Origin: CAVDRM01 sp963611355
GTDB taxonomy: Bacteria; Bacillota; Clostridia; Christensenellales; Aristaeellaceae
DNA length: 62,987 nucleotides
Reading direction: 5' to 3'
Assembly (NCBI GenBank): GCA_963611355.1
Contig: CAVDRM010000012.1
Coordinates: 1 to 62,987 of the forward strand
In this document: positions 51,196-58,526 of the stretch, piece after piece
Position numbering within the stretch: the first letter of the stretch is position 1
Layout: each line of letters opens with the position of its first letter
Position numbers and translations under genes: made by a program
The notes under the pieces: generated by a model
The model's input: only the letters and a program-made list of their open reading frames with translations
What the model was told of the DNA's origin: nothing
Database searches by the model: none

Positions 51196-52248
51196 TTACT
51201 CAAACAGGCTCAGCAAATCTCCGTATCCCTCCTGCTCCATCTTTTCATAGGGAATAAAGCGCAGGGACGCGCTGTTGATGCAGTAGCGCACACCGTTGGG
51301 GCTTTCCCTGTCGCCGGTGAATACGTGCCCCAAATGGGAATCTCCCGCCCTGCTGCGCACCTCGGTGCGGCGCATGCCGAGACTGTCGTCCGGCAGCTCC
51401 ACCACAGCGGGCTTTTCAATGGGCTTGGAGAAGGCGGGCCAGCCGCAGCTGCTCTCGAATTTATCCAGTGAGGAAAAAAGCGGCTCGCCGGTGACGATAT
51501 CGACGTAAATGCCCTTTTCAAACTGATTCCAGAACGCATTTTGGAAGGGACGTTCGGTAGCGCCTTCCTGCGTCACCCGATACTGCTCGTCGGTGAGCTT
51601 GTCTCGGATGGCTTCAGCGGCAGGCTTTCGGTAATCGCCCGGATCGATTTTCAGCCGGGAGAACAGCTCGATTTCCGCACGGGGGATGTGGCAGTAGCCG
51701 TACGGGTTCTTGTCCAGATAGTCCTGATGGTATTCTTCCGCGGGGAAAAAGTTGACCAGCGGGCCGATTTCCACCATAAATTTTTCCATGCGCCCGCGCT
51801 CCATATCGGCGATGCGCTCTACGGTTTCCTTCGACGCCTCGTCTGCATAATATACGCCGGTCTGATACTGGCTGCCCACATCGTTTCCCTGCCGGTTTTC
51901 CACCGTGGGGTCGATAACATAAAAGTAAGCCAGCAGCAGCGCGTCCAGACTGACCTGCTCCGGATCGTAGGTCACCTGCACCGTCTCCCGAAAGCCCGTG
52001 CTTCCGCCGATAACGGTCTTGTAATTCGCATCGGCCTCGCCTGTTCCGTTGGCGTAGCCGCTGAGCGCGTCCGTCACGCCGGGAATGGACTGCATCAGCT
52101 TTTCCATCCCCCAGAAGCAGCCGCCCGCCAGATAGATAACGCTTTGTTTCCTGTCCATCGTTTCCTCCGTCAAGCCCTCCTCCGACAGCGCGGCCGCTGC
52201 GGTCAGCAGCGCGATGAGCAGCAGGGCGATTCCTCTTTTCAGGGTCAT
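51196..52248 (-). CDS. msrAB: Exported MsrA-MsrB fusion methionine sulfoxide reductase
   Basis: A 350-residue protein. A signal peptide (about 1-21) sends it outside the membrane. MsrA (about 36-190) has the catalytic C44 in GGCFWG; MsrB (about 205-345) has SCGWPAF and the catalytic C323 in RYCINSAS and lacks the CxxC zinc pairs. It repairs both S- and R-methionine sulfoxide in exported proteins and needs an external thiol donor, presumably the TlpA-like protein encoded 98 bases upstream. GGAAAGGAG precedes the ATG. A terminator hairpin lies between the two genes, so its expression may be lower or separately tuned. Confidence 0.93.
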   Translation of the reverse strand: MTLKRGIALLLIALLTAAAALSEEGLTEETMDRKQSVIYLAGGCFWGMEKLMQSIPGVTDALSGYANGTGEADANYKTVIGGSTGFRETVQVTYDPEQVSLDALLLAYFYVIDPTVENRQGNDVGSQYQTGVYYADEASKETVERIADMERGRMEKFMVEIGPLVNFFPAEEYHQDYLDKNPYGYCHIPRAEIELFSRLKIDPGDYRKPAAEAIRDKLTDEQYRVTQEGATERPFQNAFWNQFEKGIYVDIVTGEPLFSSLDKFESSCGWPAFSKPIEKPAVVELPDDSLGMRRTEVRSRAGDSHLGHVFTGDRESPNGVRYCINSASLRFIPYEKMEQEGYGDLLSLFE

Positions 52249-52300
52249 GGTTCATTGCTCCTTTCCGTGGCACGTTCGTTTGGCCGCCGCCCTGTGAAGG

Positions 52301-52337
52301 ACGAAAAAAGCGGCGCAGAACCGCTATCCTGCGCCGC
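52301..52337 (-). terminator. Intrinsic terminator or attenuator between tlpA and msrAB
   Basis: GCGGCGCAG (52310-52318) and CTGCGCCGC (52329-52337) pair perfectly over 9 bp with a 10-base loop. Leftward the stem runs straight into TTTTTTCG, a textbook terminator 9 bases after the tlpA stop. Only about 50 bases remain before msrAB, too little for a clear promoter. Confidence 0.8.
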
Positions 52338-52346
52338 CGCGGACGA

Positions 52347-52943
52347 TTACATACCGTCCTTTTGCATCATGTCCTCTTTCATCATGTCCATATCCTTCAT
52401 CAGCGTCTCGTCAATGAGTGCCTGAAGCGCTTTCATCTGCGCATCGTTATTGATGCCGCCCAGAATCGCCTCGCCGACGATTTTTCCGCTGCGATTCACC
52501 ACCATCGTGGTGGGGAACGCCATGATGCTGTAAGTGAGCTGCCCGGCCTCGCTCTCTGCGGGGAAATAGATGTTCTGATACATGGCACCCTTCTTTTCCA
52601 GAATTTTTTTGGCCTCCATAATCATCTTTTCGTTGCCGCCGATGGTATCCGCATTGATACCGATGACCGCGCCGCCCTTTTCTTTGAGCGTTTCGTTCAG
52701 CGCGTTCAGCTCGCCCAGCTCCGCGATGCACGGTGCGCACGAGGAGAACCAGAAGTTGACCACCGTGACGGCGTTCTCCTTAAACAGCTCGCTGCTCACG
52801 GGATTGCCGTCCAAATCCATGCCCTCGAAGGCGGGAAACATCGGCGCGTCGTCCGCCATGCCGCCCTCGGCCAGCGCGGAAGCCGCGCCCAAAGTCATCA
52901 TCAGCGCCATGAGAATGGCCAGCCATTTCTTTGCGTTCATCAT
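52347..52943 (-). CDS. Exported TlpA/ResA-type thioredoxin with Met-rich tail
   Basis: A 198-residue protein. A signal peptide (about 1-25, ending SALA) precedes a thioredoxin-like domain with active-site C69-x-x-C72 in FSSCAPC and the cis-Pro loop AFPTTMVV. The last 18 residues are Met- and Asp/Lys-rich (MKDMDMMKEDMMQKDGM). GGAGG lies 8 bases before the ATG. It is the likely reductant of MsrAB and would itself be reduced by the membrane 4Fe-4S protein or the CXXC microprotein of this operon. The Met tail could bind Cu(I) or serve as an oxidation target; both are inference. Confidence 0.88.
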   Translation of the reverse strand: MMNAKKWLAILMALMMTLGAASALAEGGMADDAPMFPAFEGMDLDGNPVSSELFKENAVTVVNFWFSSCAPCIAELGELNALNETLKEKGGAVIGINADTIGGNEKMIMEAKKILEKKGAMYQNIYFPAESEAGQLTYSIMAFPTTMVVNRSGKIVGEAILGGINNDAQMKALQALIDETLMKDMDMMKEDMMQKDGM

Positions 52944-52984
52944 TTGAATTTCCTCCTTTTTTCATCTGCGCGCCGATTGCACGC

Positions 52985-53584
52985 TTATTTTCCGCTCATA
53001 TCCTTTTCGTCCGCCATGCCCGTCTCCGGCATGAGCGTTTCCGTCAGCATGGTGATTTGCCCGTGGATTCTGCGGATTTCCTCGATATCCGCTTTAAGCA
53101 GGCTGAATTCCTCCGCCGTCAGCTTTTCCTGCATCATTTCAAGCTGCCCCGTCAGGTAATCGGCGTAGGGAATGCTCAAATCGGGCTCTTTGTCCAGCAT
53201 GGCGAAAAACTTTTCCCATGCTTCCATGTGCATTTCAAACACGGCGTTCAGCTCGTCGTTGAGCATTTCCAGCTTTTTCTCCGCGCAGGCGCATTCCTCT
53301 CCGCAGGCACACTGTTGTTTGCACATACAGCCCTCTGCGGTTATGCCGTCCTGCATACAGCGTTTGCCGTCCATGCACATGCAGTCCTCTCCGCACATGT
53401 CGATTACGCACGGGCAGCCGTTCACGCCCTTGCCGTCCATCATGCAGGAGCAGGTCTCCTCCATCGTCTGCACCTTGTCCATGTCGGCGGGCAGGCAGCA
53501 GCCGTCCTCGCAGCAGGCGGAAGCGGCCGCCGCCGAGACCAGCATACACAGCGTCAAAAGCAGCGCCAACCATTTCTTTTTCAT
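52985..53584 (-). CDS. Exported Cys- and Met-rich protein of unknown family
   Basis: A 199-residue protein. After a signal peptide ending SASA (cut before C24) about 80 residues hold 18 Cys, mostly in CC, CxC and CxxxC arrangements (ACCEDGCC, ETCSCMM, GCPC, CMCKQQCACGEECAC), plus several Met. The C-terminal half (about 105-190) is helical and acidic, with EMHMEAWEKFFAML. The density is metallothionein-like, but the protein is exported. The residue pattern before C24 could also be read as a loose lipobox. GGAGGACG precedes the ATG. Encoded between the thioredoxin and the 4Fe-4S protein, it could buffer metals or be a redox substrate. No homologous family is recognised. Confidence 0.8.
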   Translation of the reverse strand: MKKKWLALLLTLCMLVSAAAASACCEDGCCLPADMDKVQTMEETCSCMMDGKGVNGCPCVIDMCGEDCMCMDGKRCMQDGITAEGCMCKQQCACGEECACAEKKLEMLNDELNAVFEMHMEAWEKFFAMLDKEPDLSIPYADYLTGQLEMMQEKLTAEEFSLLKADIEEIRRIHGQITMLTETLMPETGMADEKDMSGK

Positions 53585-53615
53585 TGGGAACGTCCTCCTT
53601 GTTTGTCTTTGATTA

Positions 53616-54548
53616 TTATTCCGCGGCGTTCAAGCCGGACGGAGTCTGATGTTCGTCCGCCTCTGCGCCGCGTGAAAGCCCGCAGCGGAAGCTGACCGCG
53701 CCCGTGGGACAGGCCTTGACGCACATGCCGCAGCGGATGCATTCCGGATGGTCGGGGGCCTTGGTCACGTCCACGTCCATCTTGCAGGCATTGACGCATC
53801 GGCCGCAGCGGACGCACTTACCGCCGTCCACCTGCATGCCCGTCAGTGATACCCGATTAAACAGCGCGTAGAACGCCCCCAGCGGGCACAGCCATTTGCA
53901 GAACGGGCGGTAGAATAAAAGGCTCAGGATGACCACCGCGGCCAGCACCGCGCTCTTCCACGCAAACAGACCGCCCAGCGCGCTTCGGATGCTCTCGTCG
54001 GCCAGAGAAAGCGGAATCGCGCCCTCCAGCACGCCCTGCGGACACAGATACTTGCAGAAAAAGGGGTCGCCCAGCCCTACCTCATTGGTAAAAAGCAGCG
54101 GCAGCGTGACCGTAAGCAGCAGAACAAGATACTTGAGAAACCGCAGCGGTCTGAGCTTTTTCGTGGACAGCTTCTTTCTGGGCAGCGGAATTTTGTGCAG
54201 CAGCTCCTGAAACCACCCGAAGGGGCACAGAAAACCGCATACGAGCCGCCCCAGCAGCACGCCCAGCAGAATCAGTGTGCCGGTGACGTAGTAGGAAAAA
54301 CCGAACTTGGACGAGCCGATGACCGACTGTATCGCTCCGATGGGACACGCGCCCGTGGCGGCGGGACAGGAATAGCAGTTGAGCCCCGGCACGCAGACGA
54401 GCTTGCCGTTTCCCCGATAGATTCGGCCTTTCAGCAGATTGGGCAGATGCGGGTTGGTCAAAAGCACTGCACCCGCCTGAAGCAGCCCCCGAAACCGGGC
54501 GAGAAAGCCGGAAGCTGGCGGGGTTTTCGGATTTTTCTTCCTATCCAA
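53616..54548 (-). CDS. NapH/YccM-like membrane 4Fe-4S protein
   Basis: From a TTG start at 54548 (GGAG 9 bases upstream) the protein has 310 residues. About five membrane helices carry the repeated cluster motifs of the NapH/CcoG group: CYSCPAATGACPIGA, CGFLCPFGW, FCKYLCPQG and FCKWLCPLGAF. Two classic 4Fe-4S motifs follow (CVRCGRCVNACK, CIRCGMCVKACP). It should move electrons from cytoplasmic ferredoxin or NAD(P)H toward the membrane's outer side. The frame overlaps the CXXC gene end by 8 bases, indicating coupling. The upstream ATG of the open frame lies inside the CXXC gene without a ribosome binding site. Confidence 0.85.
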   Translation of the reverse strand: MDRKKNPKTPPASGFLARFRGLLQAGAVLLTNPHLPNLLKGRIYRGNGKLVCVPGLNCYSCPAATGACPIGAIQSVIGSSKFGFSYYVTGTLILLGVLLGRLVCGFLCPFGWFQELLHKIPLPRKKLSTKKLRPLRFLKYLVLLLTVTLPLLFTNEVGLGDPFFCKYLCPQGVLEGAIPLSLADESIRSALGGLFAWKSAVLAAVVILSLLFYRPFCKWLCPLGAFYALFNRVSLTGMQVDGGKCVRCGRCVNACKMDVDVTKAPDHPECIRCGMCVKACPTGAVSFRCGLSRGAEADEHQTPSGLNAAE

Positions 54549-54699
54549 TGCCCACGCACTCCAAGCAGATTCGGATGGCCTTGGCAAGCACCGTGGCGGC
54601 CTCGCCCCGCCACGCGCCGTAGACGAGCATCGCTGCGCCCAGCATAAAAATGACCAGCCGGACGGCGCGTCTGCCTGCGGCCGATGAAACGAGATTCAT
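54541..54699 (-). CDS. CXXC microprotein (CD1871A-like)
   Basis: A 52-residue protein. The N-terminus is basic, one membrane helix covers about 14-27 (LVIFMLGAAMLVYG), a WRGEAATVLAKAIRI stretch follows, and the end is CLECVGIG with a CXXC pair. AAAGGAGGCG lies 9 bases before the ATG. From memory this matches a clostridial family called CD1871A CXXC-motif proteins, found beside 4Fe-4S membrane proteins. As first gene of the operon it probably works with the 4Fe-4S protein, perhaps relaying electrons through its thiol pair. Confidence 0.78.
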   Translation of the reverse strand: MNLVSSAAGRRAVRLVIFMLGAAMLVYGAWRGEAATVLAKAIRICLECVGIG

Positions 54700-54755
54700 G
54701 ACGTATCGCCTCCTTTTCTTCTCGCAGACTCATCATACGATACGGGGGCTAAAAT

Positions 54756-54771
54756 CTCCGTTAAGCCGGAG
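54756..54771. promoter_or_regulatory. Inverted repeat in the divergent redox/two-component promoter region
   Basis: CTCCG (54756-54760) and CGGAG (54767-54771) flank TTAAGC between the CXXC gene and the response regulator gene. A short candidate operator for the adjacent OmpR-type regulator. Confidence 0.3.
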
Positions 54772-54797
54772 AACTTTATACACATTTTATGCCGATA

Positions 54798-54806
54798 TGC
54801 TATACT
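54798..54806 (+). promoter_or_regulatory. Extended -10 promoter of the two-component system
   Basis: TGC directly followed by TATACT forms an extended -10 element, 34 bases before the ATG at 54840. No good -35 is seen, consistent with extended -10 or activated promoters. Confidence 0.5.
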
Positions 54807-54839
54807 GAACGTAATCAATCGCATGAAAGGGGGCGCGGT

Positions 54840-55517
54840 ATGCGGATTTTGATTGTGGAGGACGAGCGGGCGCTGTGCGACACGCTGGCCAGAAGCCTGA
54901 AGCGCATCGGCTATGAGGTCGACGTCTGCTGCGACGGCAATTCGGCGCTGGAATGGATGCTGGCGGAAAAATATGATTTGATTTTGCTGGATTTGAACCT
55001 GCCGCAGCGGGACGGCATGGAGCTGCTTCGGACGCTGCGGAAGCACGACAGGGAAACCAGGGTGCTGATTCTCTCCGCCCGCAGCAGGGTCAGCGACAAG
55101 GTGGAGGGGCTGGACTGCGGCGCGAACGACTATCTGGTCAAGCCCTTTCATTTAGAAGAGCTGGAGGCGCGGGTGCGCAGCCTGACCCGGCGCAGCTTCG
55201 TGCAGCACGACGCGCTGCTGCGCTGCGGGGCGGTGTCCTTCGATACGGTGAAGCGTGAGGCGCGGGCAAAGGATACGCTTGTGGCGCTGACCCGCAAGGA
55301 GGGAGGCATTCTGGAATATCTGCTGCTCAATCAGGGACGGCCTGTCAGTCAGGAGGAGCTGATGGAGCACGTCTGGGACGGCAGCGTGGACAGCTTCAGC
55401 AACTCCATTCGGGTGCACATCTCCTCTCTGCGAAAAAAGCTGAAGGCGGCGCTTGGCTGCGACCCCATCCTGAACCGCATCGGCGAGGGCTACTTAATCG
55501 GAGGGCGGGAGGAATGA
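54840..55517 (+). CDS. OmpR/PhoB-family response regulator
   Basis: A 226-residue regulator with a receiver domain (E7, D8, phospho-acceptor D51 in LLDLNLP, switch S in LSARS, K in VKPF) and a C-terminal winged helix (about 125-222) with FSNSIRVHISSLRKKLK and NRIGEGYLIG. AAAGGGGG lies 6 bases before the ATG. It is coupled to the kinase gene (ATGA overlap) and divergent from the exported redox operon, so it is likely to control that operon. Confidence 0.9.
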   Translation: MRILIVEDERALCDTLARSLKRIGYEVDVCCDGNSALEWMLAEKYDLILLDLNLPQRDGMELLRTLRKHDRETRVLILSARSRVSDKVEGLDCGANDYLVKPFHLEELEARVRSLTRRSFVQHDALLRCGAVSFDTVKREARAKDTLVALTRKEGGILEYLLLNQGRPVSQEELMEHVWDGSVDSFSNSIRVHISSLRKKLKAALGCDPILNRIGEGYLIGGREE

Positions 55518-56674
55518 AAAAGCTGTCCCTGCAATGGCGCATCACACTGCTGACCTTTTTGCTGCTGGCGGCGGCCTGCGTGACCATGAAAACGCTGCTG
55601 TGCTCCTCCGGACATGCTTATATGGATTCCATCGGCAATTACGTTCTGCACTATGCGGAGGAAGGCCCGATGGCAATCCGCATCGATATTCCGGAGGGAG
55701 AATGGCAGGCGCTGTCCGACGGCTTCGCCGGGGACCTTGTCGTGGAGCTGACCGGCGCGAAGCACGATTTTTGCATGAGCGGCTGGTATATCGCATTGGC
55801 GGTGACGGTGCTGGGCGGCGCGGTGACGTATTTTGTCAGCGGAAGGGCCTTAAAGCCGCTGAAGCGCTTTACTGCCAAGGCGGAGAGCGTGCAGCTGCAG
55901 AGCCTGTCGGAAATGACCCTCAGCGAGGACGAGGCGGCAGAATTCAGCCGCTTGAGCCGCGCCGTCAATCAGATGCTCCGGCGGCTGAACCGTGCCTTTG
56001 ACGCGCAGCGGCAGTTTACCGGCAATGCTGCCCACGAACTGCGCACACCGCTGACGTTGATGCAGGCGCGGCTGGATTTGTATATGTCCTCGGCTCATGA
56101 GGACGGCTGCGCCGAAACGCAGGAGACCATTTCCCTTTTGCGGGAGCAGACGGAGCGGCTGTCCAAAATGGTGCGCATCCTGCTGGACATGAGTGACCTT
56201 AAAGCCGTTCCGCGCACCGACAAAATTCAGCTTGCGCCCATGATTGAGGAGGTGCTGGCGGACCTGTCGCCGCTGGCGGAAAAAAGCGGCGTAACGCTTT
56301 CGCAGGCGGGCGAGGATTTGTGGATTACCGGCAGTGATGTGCTGATTTGCCGTGCAATTTTTAATCTGGCGGAAAACGGCGTAAAATACAACTGCCCCGG
56401 CGGCAGCGTTTGCGTTGCTGTGTCGCGCCGGGGCAGAGAAGCGGTGGTCGAGGTCAGGGATACGGGCTGCGGCATCCCTGAGCATTTCAGGGAGAGCGTG
56501 TTTCAGCCCTTCTTCAGGGTGGACAAGTCCCGCAGCAGGGAACAGGGCGGCGTGGGGCTGGGACTGTCGCTGGTCTGGGAAATCGCGCACCTGCACGGAG
56601 GCGGCGTTCGGGTCAGGGAAAGCGGCGAAAACGGCACGGTGATTGAACTGACGCTGCCTATGAATCAGCAATAG
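55514..56674 (+). CDS. Sensor histidine kinase with short extracytoplasmic loop
   Basis: A 386-residue kinase. Membrane helices at about 10-30 and 90-110 enclose only about 60 residues outside. Cys residues sit at both loop ends (C30 and C87), which could form a redox-sensing disulfide; this is inference. HAMP-like linker, HisKA with H174 in NAAHELRTPL, and a HATPase with NLAENGVKYN, DTGCGIPEH and GGVGLGLSLV follow. Its start overlaps the regulator stop. The 3-prime end overlaps the convergent epimerase gene by 10 bases. Confidence 0.9.
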   Translation: MKKLSLQWRITLLTFLLLAAACVTMKTLLCSSGHAYMDSIGNYVLHYAEEGPMAIRIDIPEGEWQALSDGFAGDLVVELTGAKHDFCMSGWYIALAVTVLGGAVTYFVSGRALKPLKRFTAKAESVQLQSLSEMTLSEDEAAEFSRLSRAVNQMLRRLNRAFDAQRQFTGNAAHELRTPLTLMQARLDLYMSSAHEDGCAETQETISLLREQTERLSKMVRILLDMSDLKAVPRTDKIQLAPMIEEVLADLSPLAEKSGVTLSQAGEDLWITGSDVLICRAIFNLAENGVKYNCPGGSVCVAVSRRGREAVVEVRDTGCGIPEHFRESVFQPFFRVDKSRSREQGGVGLGLSLVWEIAHLHGGGVRVRESGENGTVIELTLPMNQQ

Positions 56675-57663
56675 CCGTTCTCCTTCATCCATTCCAGCGT
56701 ATCCCGCAGCGTAACGGCAAAGGGTCTGGGCATATAGCCCAGCGCAGCGGTTGCCTTCTCATGGGAAAAGCGTCCGTTGGAGCACAGCACGGATACCGCG
56801 TAGGGCGTGAAATAGGGTTTTTCACGGCGCAGCAGGCTGATTCCCTCCGCAAAGGGCGCGGCGGCCTTGGCCAGCCATGCGGGTGCAAAGAACCGAACGG
56901 GCTTTCTGCCTGTTTCCCGCGCCAGCAGCCCCAGCATTTTGGGGATGGAAACATATTCGCCGGAGAGAATGTAGCATTCTCCGGCGCGGCCGCGGCCGCA
57001 GCAGGAGACGATGCCCGAAGCCACATCCCGTACGTCCGCAAAATCATACCCGCCCTTGACCCCCATGGGTAGCTTACCCCTGCAGAAGGACGCAATCATG
57101 CCGGTCATGCTGCCGATAGCGGCATCGCCCGGCCCGATAATGCCGCTGGGATGCACCACGCAGGCGTTCAGGCCGTTTTCGGCTGCCTTCAGCACCATCG
57201 CCGTGGCTTCGGCCTTGGATTTGGCGTAGGGGCCGGAGACCTGCCGGGGCGAAAACGTCCGAACCTCGGCTATGACCTGTCCTTTCTTTCGCTCCGGAAT
57301 GGCGTGCACGGAACTGACATACACCAGCTTGCCGACGTCATATCGCCGGCAGAGGGACAGGACGTTCCAAGTCCCGTCCACGTTGACCCGACGCAGCCGC
57401 GGGTCTGGCCGCGTGCGGATGGATACCATGCCTGCGCAGTGAATAATGCAGGTGTTCTTTCCGCCGCTCCGAAAGAAAGCGCGCAGGGAAGCCCGATTGC
57501 ATACGTCGCCGCAAATCACCTTCACGCCCTTTGGCAGCGTCTGTGCGGCGGGGTCGTCCGGCAGCGCCAAAGCCGTTACTTTTGCGCCGCGTGCGGCCAG
57601 AAGTTCAGCCACCGCTCGTCCAAGAAAGCCGGTGGCTCCCGTAAGCAGATATTGAGAGTGCAT
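56665..57663 (-). CDS. NAD-dependent epimerase/dehydratase-family reductase
   Basis: A 332-residue extended short-chain dehydrogenase with the Rossmann motif LTGATGFLGRAVAE at residues 7-20, the catalytic YAKSK (Y and K of YxxxK) and a preceding VSSVHAIPE. GGGAGGGAAAAACG precedes the ATG. Relatives include dihydroflavonol-4-reductase-like and nucleoside-diphosphate-sugar epimerase proteins. The substrate cannot be read from sequence. It is a monocistronic gene with its own good promoter. Confidence 0.82.
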   Translation of the reverse strand: MHSQYLLTGATGFLGRAVAELLAARGAKVTALALPDDPAAQTLPKGVKVICGDVCNRASLRAFFRSGGKNTCIIHCAGMVSIRTRPDPRLRRVNVDGTWNVLSLCRRYDVGKLVYVSSVHAIPERKKGQVIAEVRTFSPRQVSGPYAKSKAEATAMVLKAAENGLNACVVHPSGIIGPGDAAIGSMTGMIASFCRGKLPMGVKGGYDFADVRDVASGIVSCCGRGRAGECYILSGEYVSIPKMLGLLARETGRKPVRFFAPAWLAKAAAPFAEGISLLRREKPYFTPYAVSVLCSNGRFSHEKATAALGYMPRPFAVTLRDTLEWMKENGYC

Positions 57664-57713
57664 CGTTTTTCCCTCCCGGTGACAAATAGGCGTTGAATCT
57701 TTCCGACACCTAT

Positions 57714-57743
57714 ATTATACCCGGAATAAAGGCAAAACATCAA
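57714..57743 (-). promoter_or_regulatory. Sigma-A-type promoter of the epimerase-like gene
   Basis: On the minus strand, TTGATG (57743-57738) and TATAAT (57719-57714) are 18 bases apart, about 50 bases before the ATG. Confidence 0.7.
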
Positions 57744-57874
57744 CCGTTTTGGACAATGCCGGATGTAAATAAATTTTATGAAAACAGACGGGAAATTTCA
57801 TTGTATCATGGCTCGATGCGCTGCTCTGCGCAGCGAACGTCCAAAGCTGGCAGTAGATATTTTCGTAAAGTTAT

Positions 57875-57882
57875 GGTACAAT
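57875..57882 (+). promoter_or_regulatory. Possible extended -10 promoter of the GNAT gene
   Basis: TGG precedes TACAAT (57877-57882), 35 bases before the TTG start at 57917. No convincing -35 is visible. Confidence 0.4.
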
Positions 57883-57916
57883 ATTTTTGATTCAAAATTT
57901 GTTGGAGGTTTTCGGA

Positions 57917-58507
57917 TTGAAATACCGAAAAATAGAAACGGCCGATGATGAAGCGATTGCAGGAATCATACGGACAAATTTAGAAAAACTGCATTTGAAC
58001 ATTCCCGGCACCGCTTATTTTGACCCGCAGCTTGACCATATGAGCGCATATTACAATATCGGGACAGAGAAGAGAGCTTATTTTGTCGCCCGGGATGAGG
58101 CGGATGCGGTGGTAGGAGGCGTCGGCATAGCTGAATTTAAAGGAATCCCCGATTGCGCGGAAATCCAGAAACTCTATTTGAACGATGCCGCGAAGGGAAA
58201 GGGCTACGGCAGGGAGCTGATGAGGATTGCGGAAAGCAGGGCAAGAGAAGCCGGCTGTAAGTGGCTGTATCTCGAAACGCACGCCAGCCTCAAGGCCGCG
58301 ATGCATTTATATGAAAAATTGGGCTTTCATCAAATCGAAAAGCCGAAGACCGTCCTTCACGGAACCATGGACCGTTTTTATTTGAAGGAATTGTCATCCT
58401 CTGCCTTCAATTCCGACCGCTGCGGCAGCATCAAAGAAGCCGAATGCGGCCATCGGCAGCCGACAGATGAACATAAAATGGATACAGAGAGTATCCGGTA
58501 CGAATGA
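57917..58507 (+). CDS. GNAT-family N-acetyltransferase
   Basis: A 196-residue protein with GNAT motif A (EIQKLYLNDAAKGKGYGREL, acetyl-CoA pyrophosphate loop GKGYG) and motif B (LYEKLGFHQIEKP). The TTG start at 57917 is chosen from GGAGG 8 bases upstream; the ATG at 57887 has no ribosome binding site. The last 35 or so residues extend beyond the fold and are probably unstructured. The acyl acceptor is unknown. The stop lies 19 bases before the LRR protein start. Confidence 0.78.
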   Translation: MKYRKIETADDEAIAGIIRTNLEKLHLNIPGTAYFDPQLDHMSAYYNIGTEKRAYFVARDEADAVVGGVGIAEFKGIPDCAEIQKLYLNDAAKGKGYGRELMRIAESRAREAGCKWLYLETHASLKAAMHLYEKLGFHQIEKPKTVLHGTMDRFYLKELSSSAFNSDRCGSIKEAECGHRQPTDEHKMDTESIRYE

Positions 58508-58526
58508 TAAAGAACGGAGGGACCCC

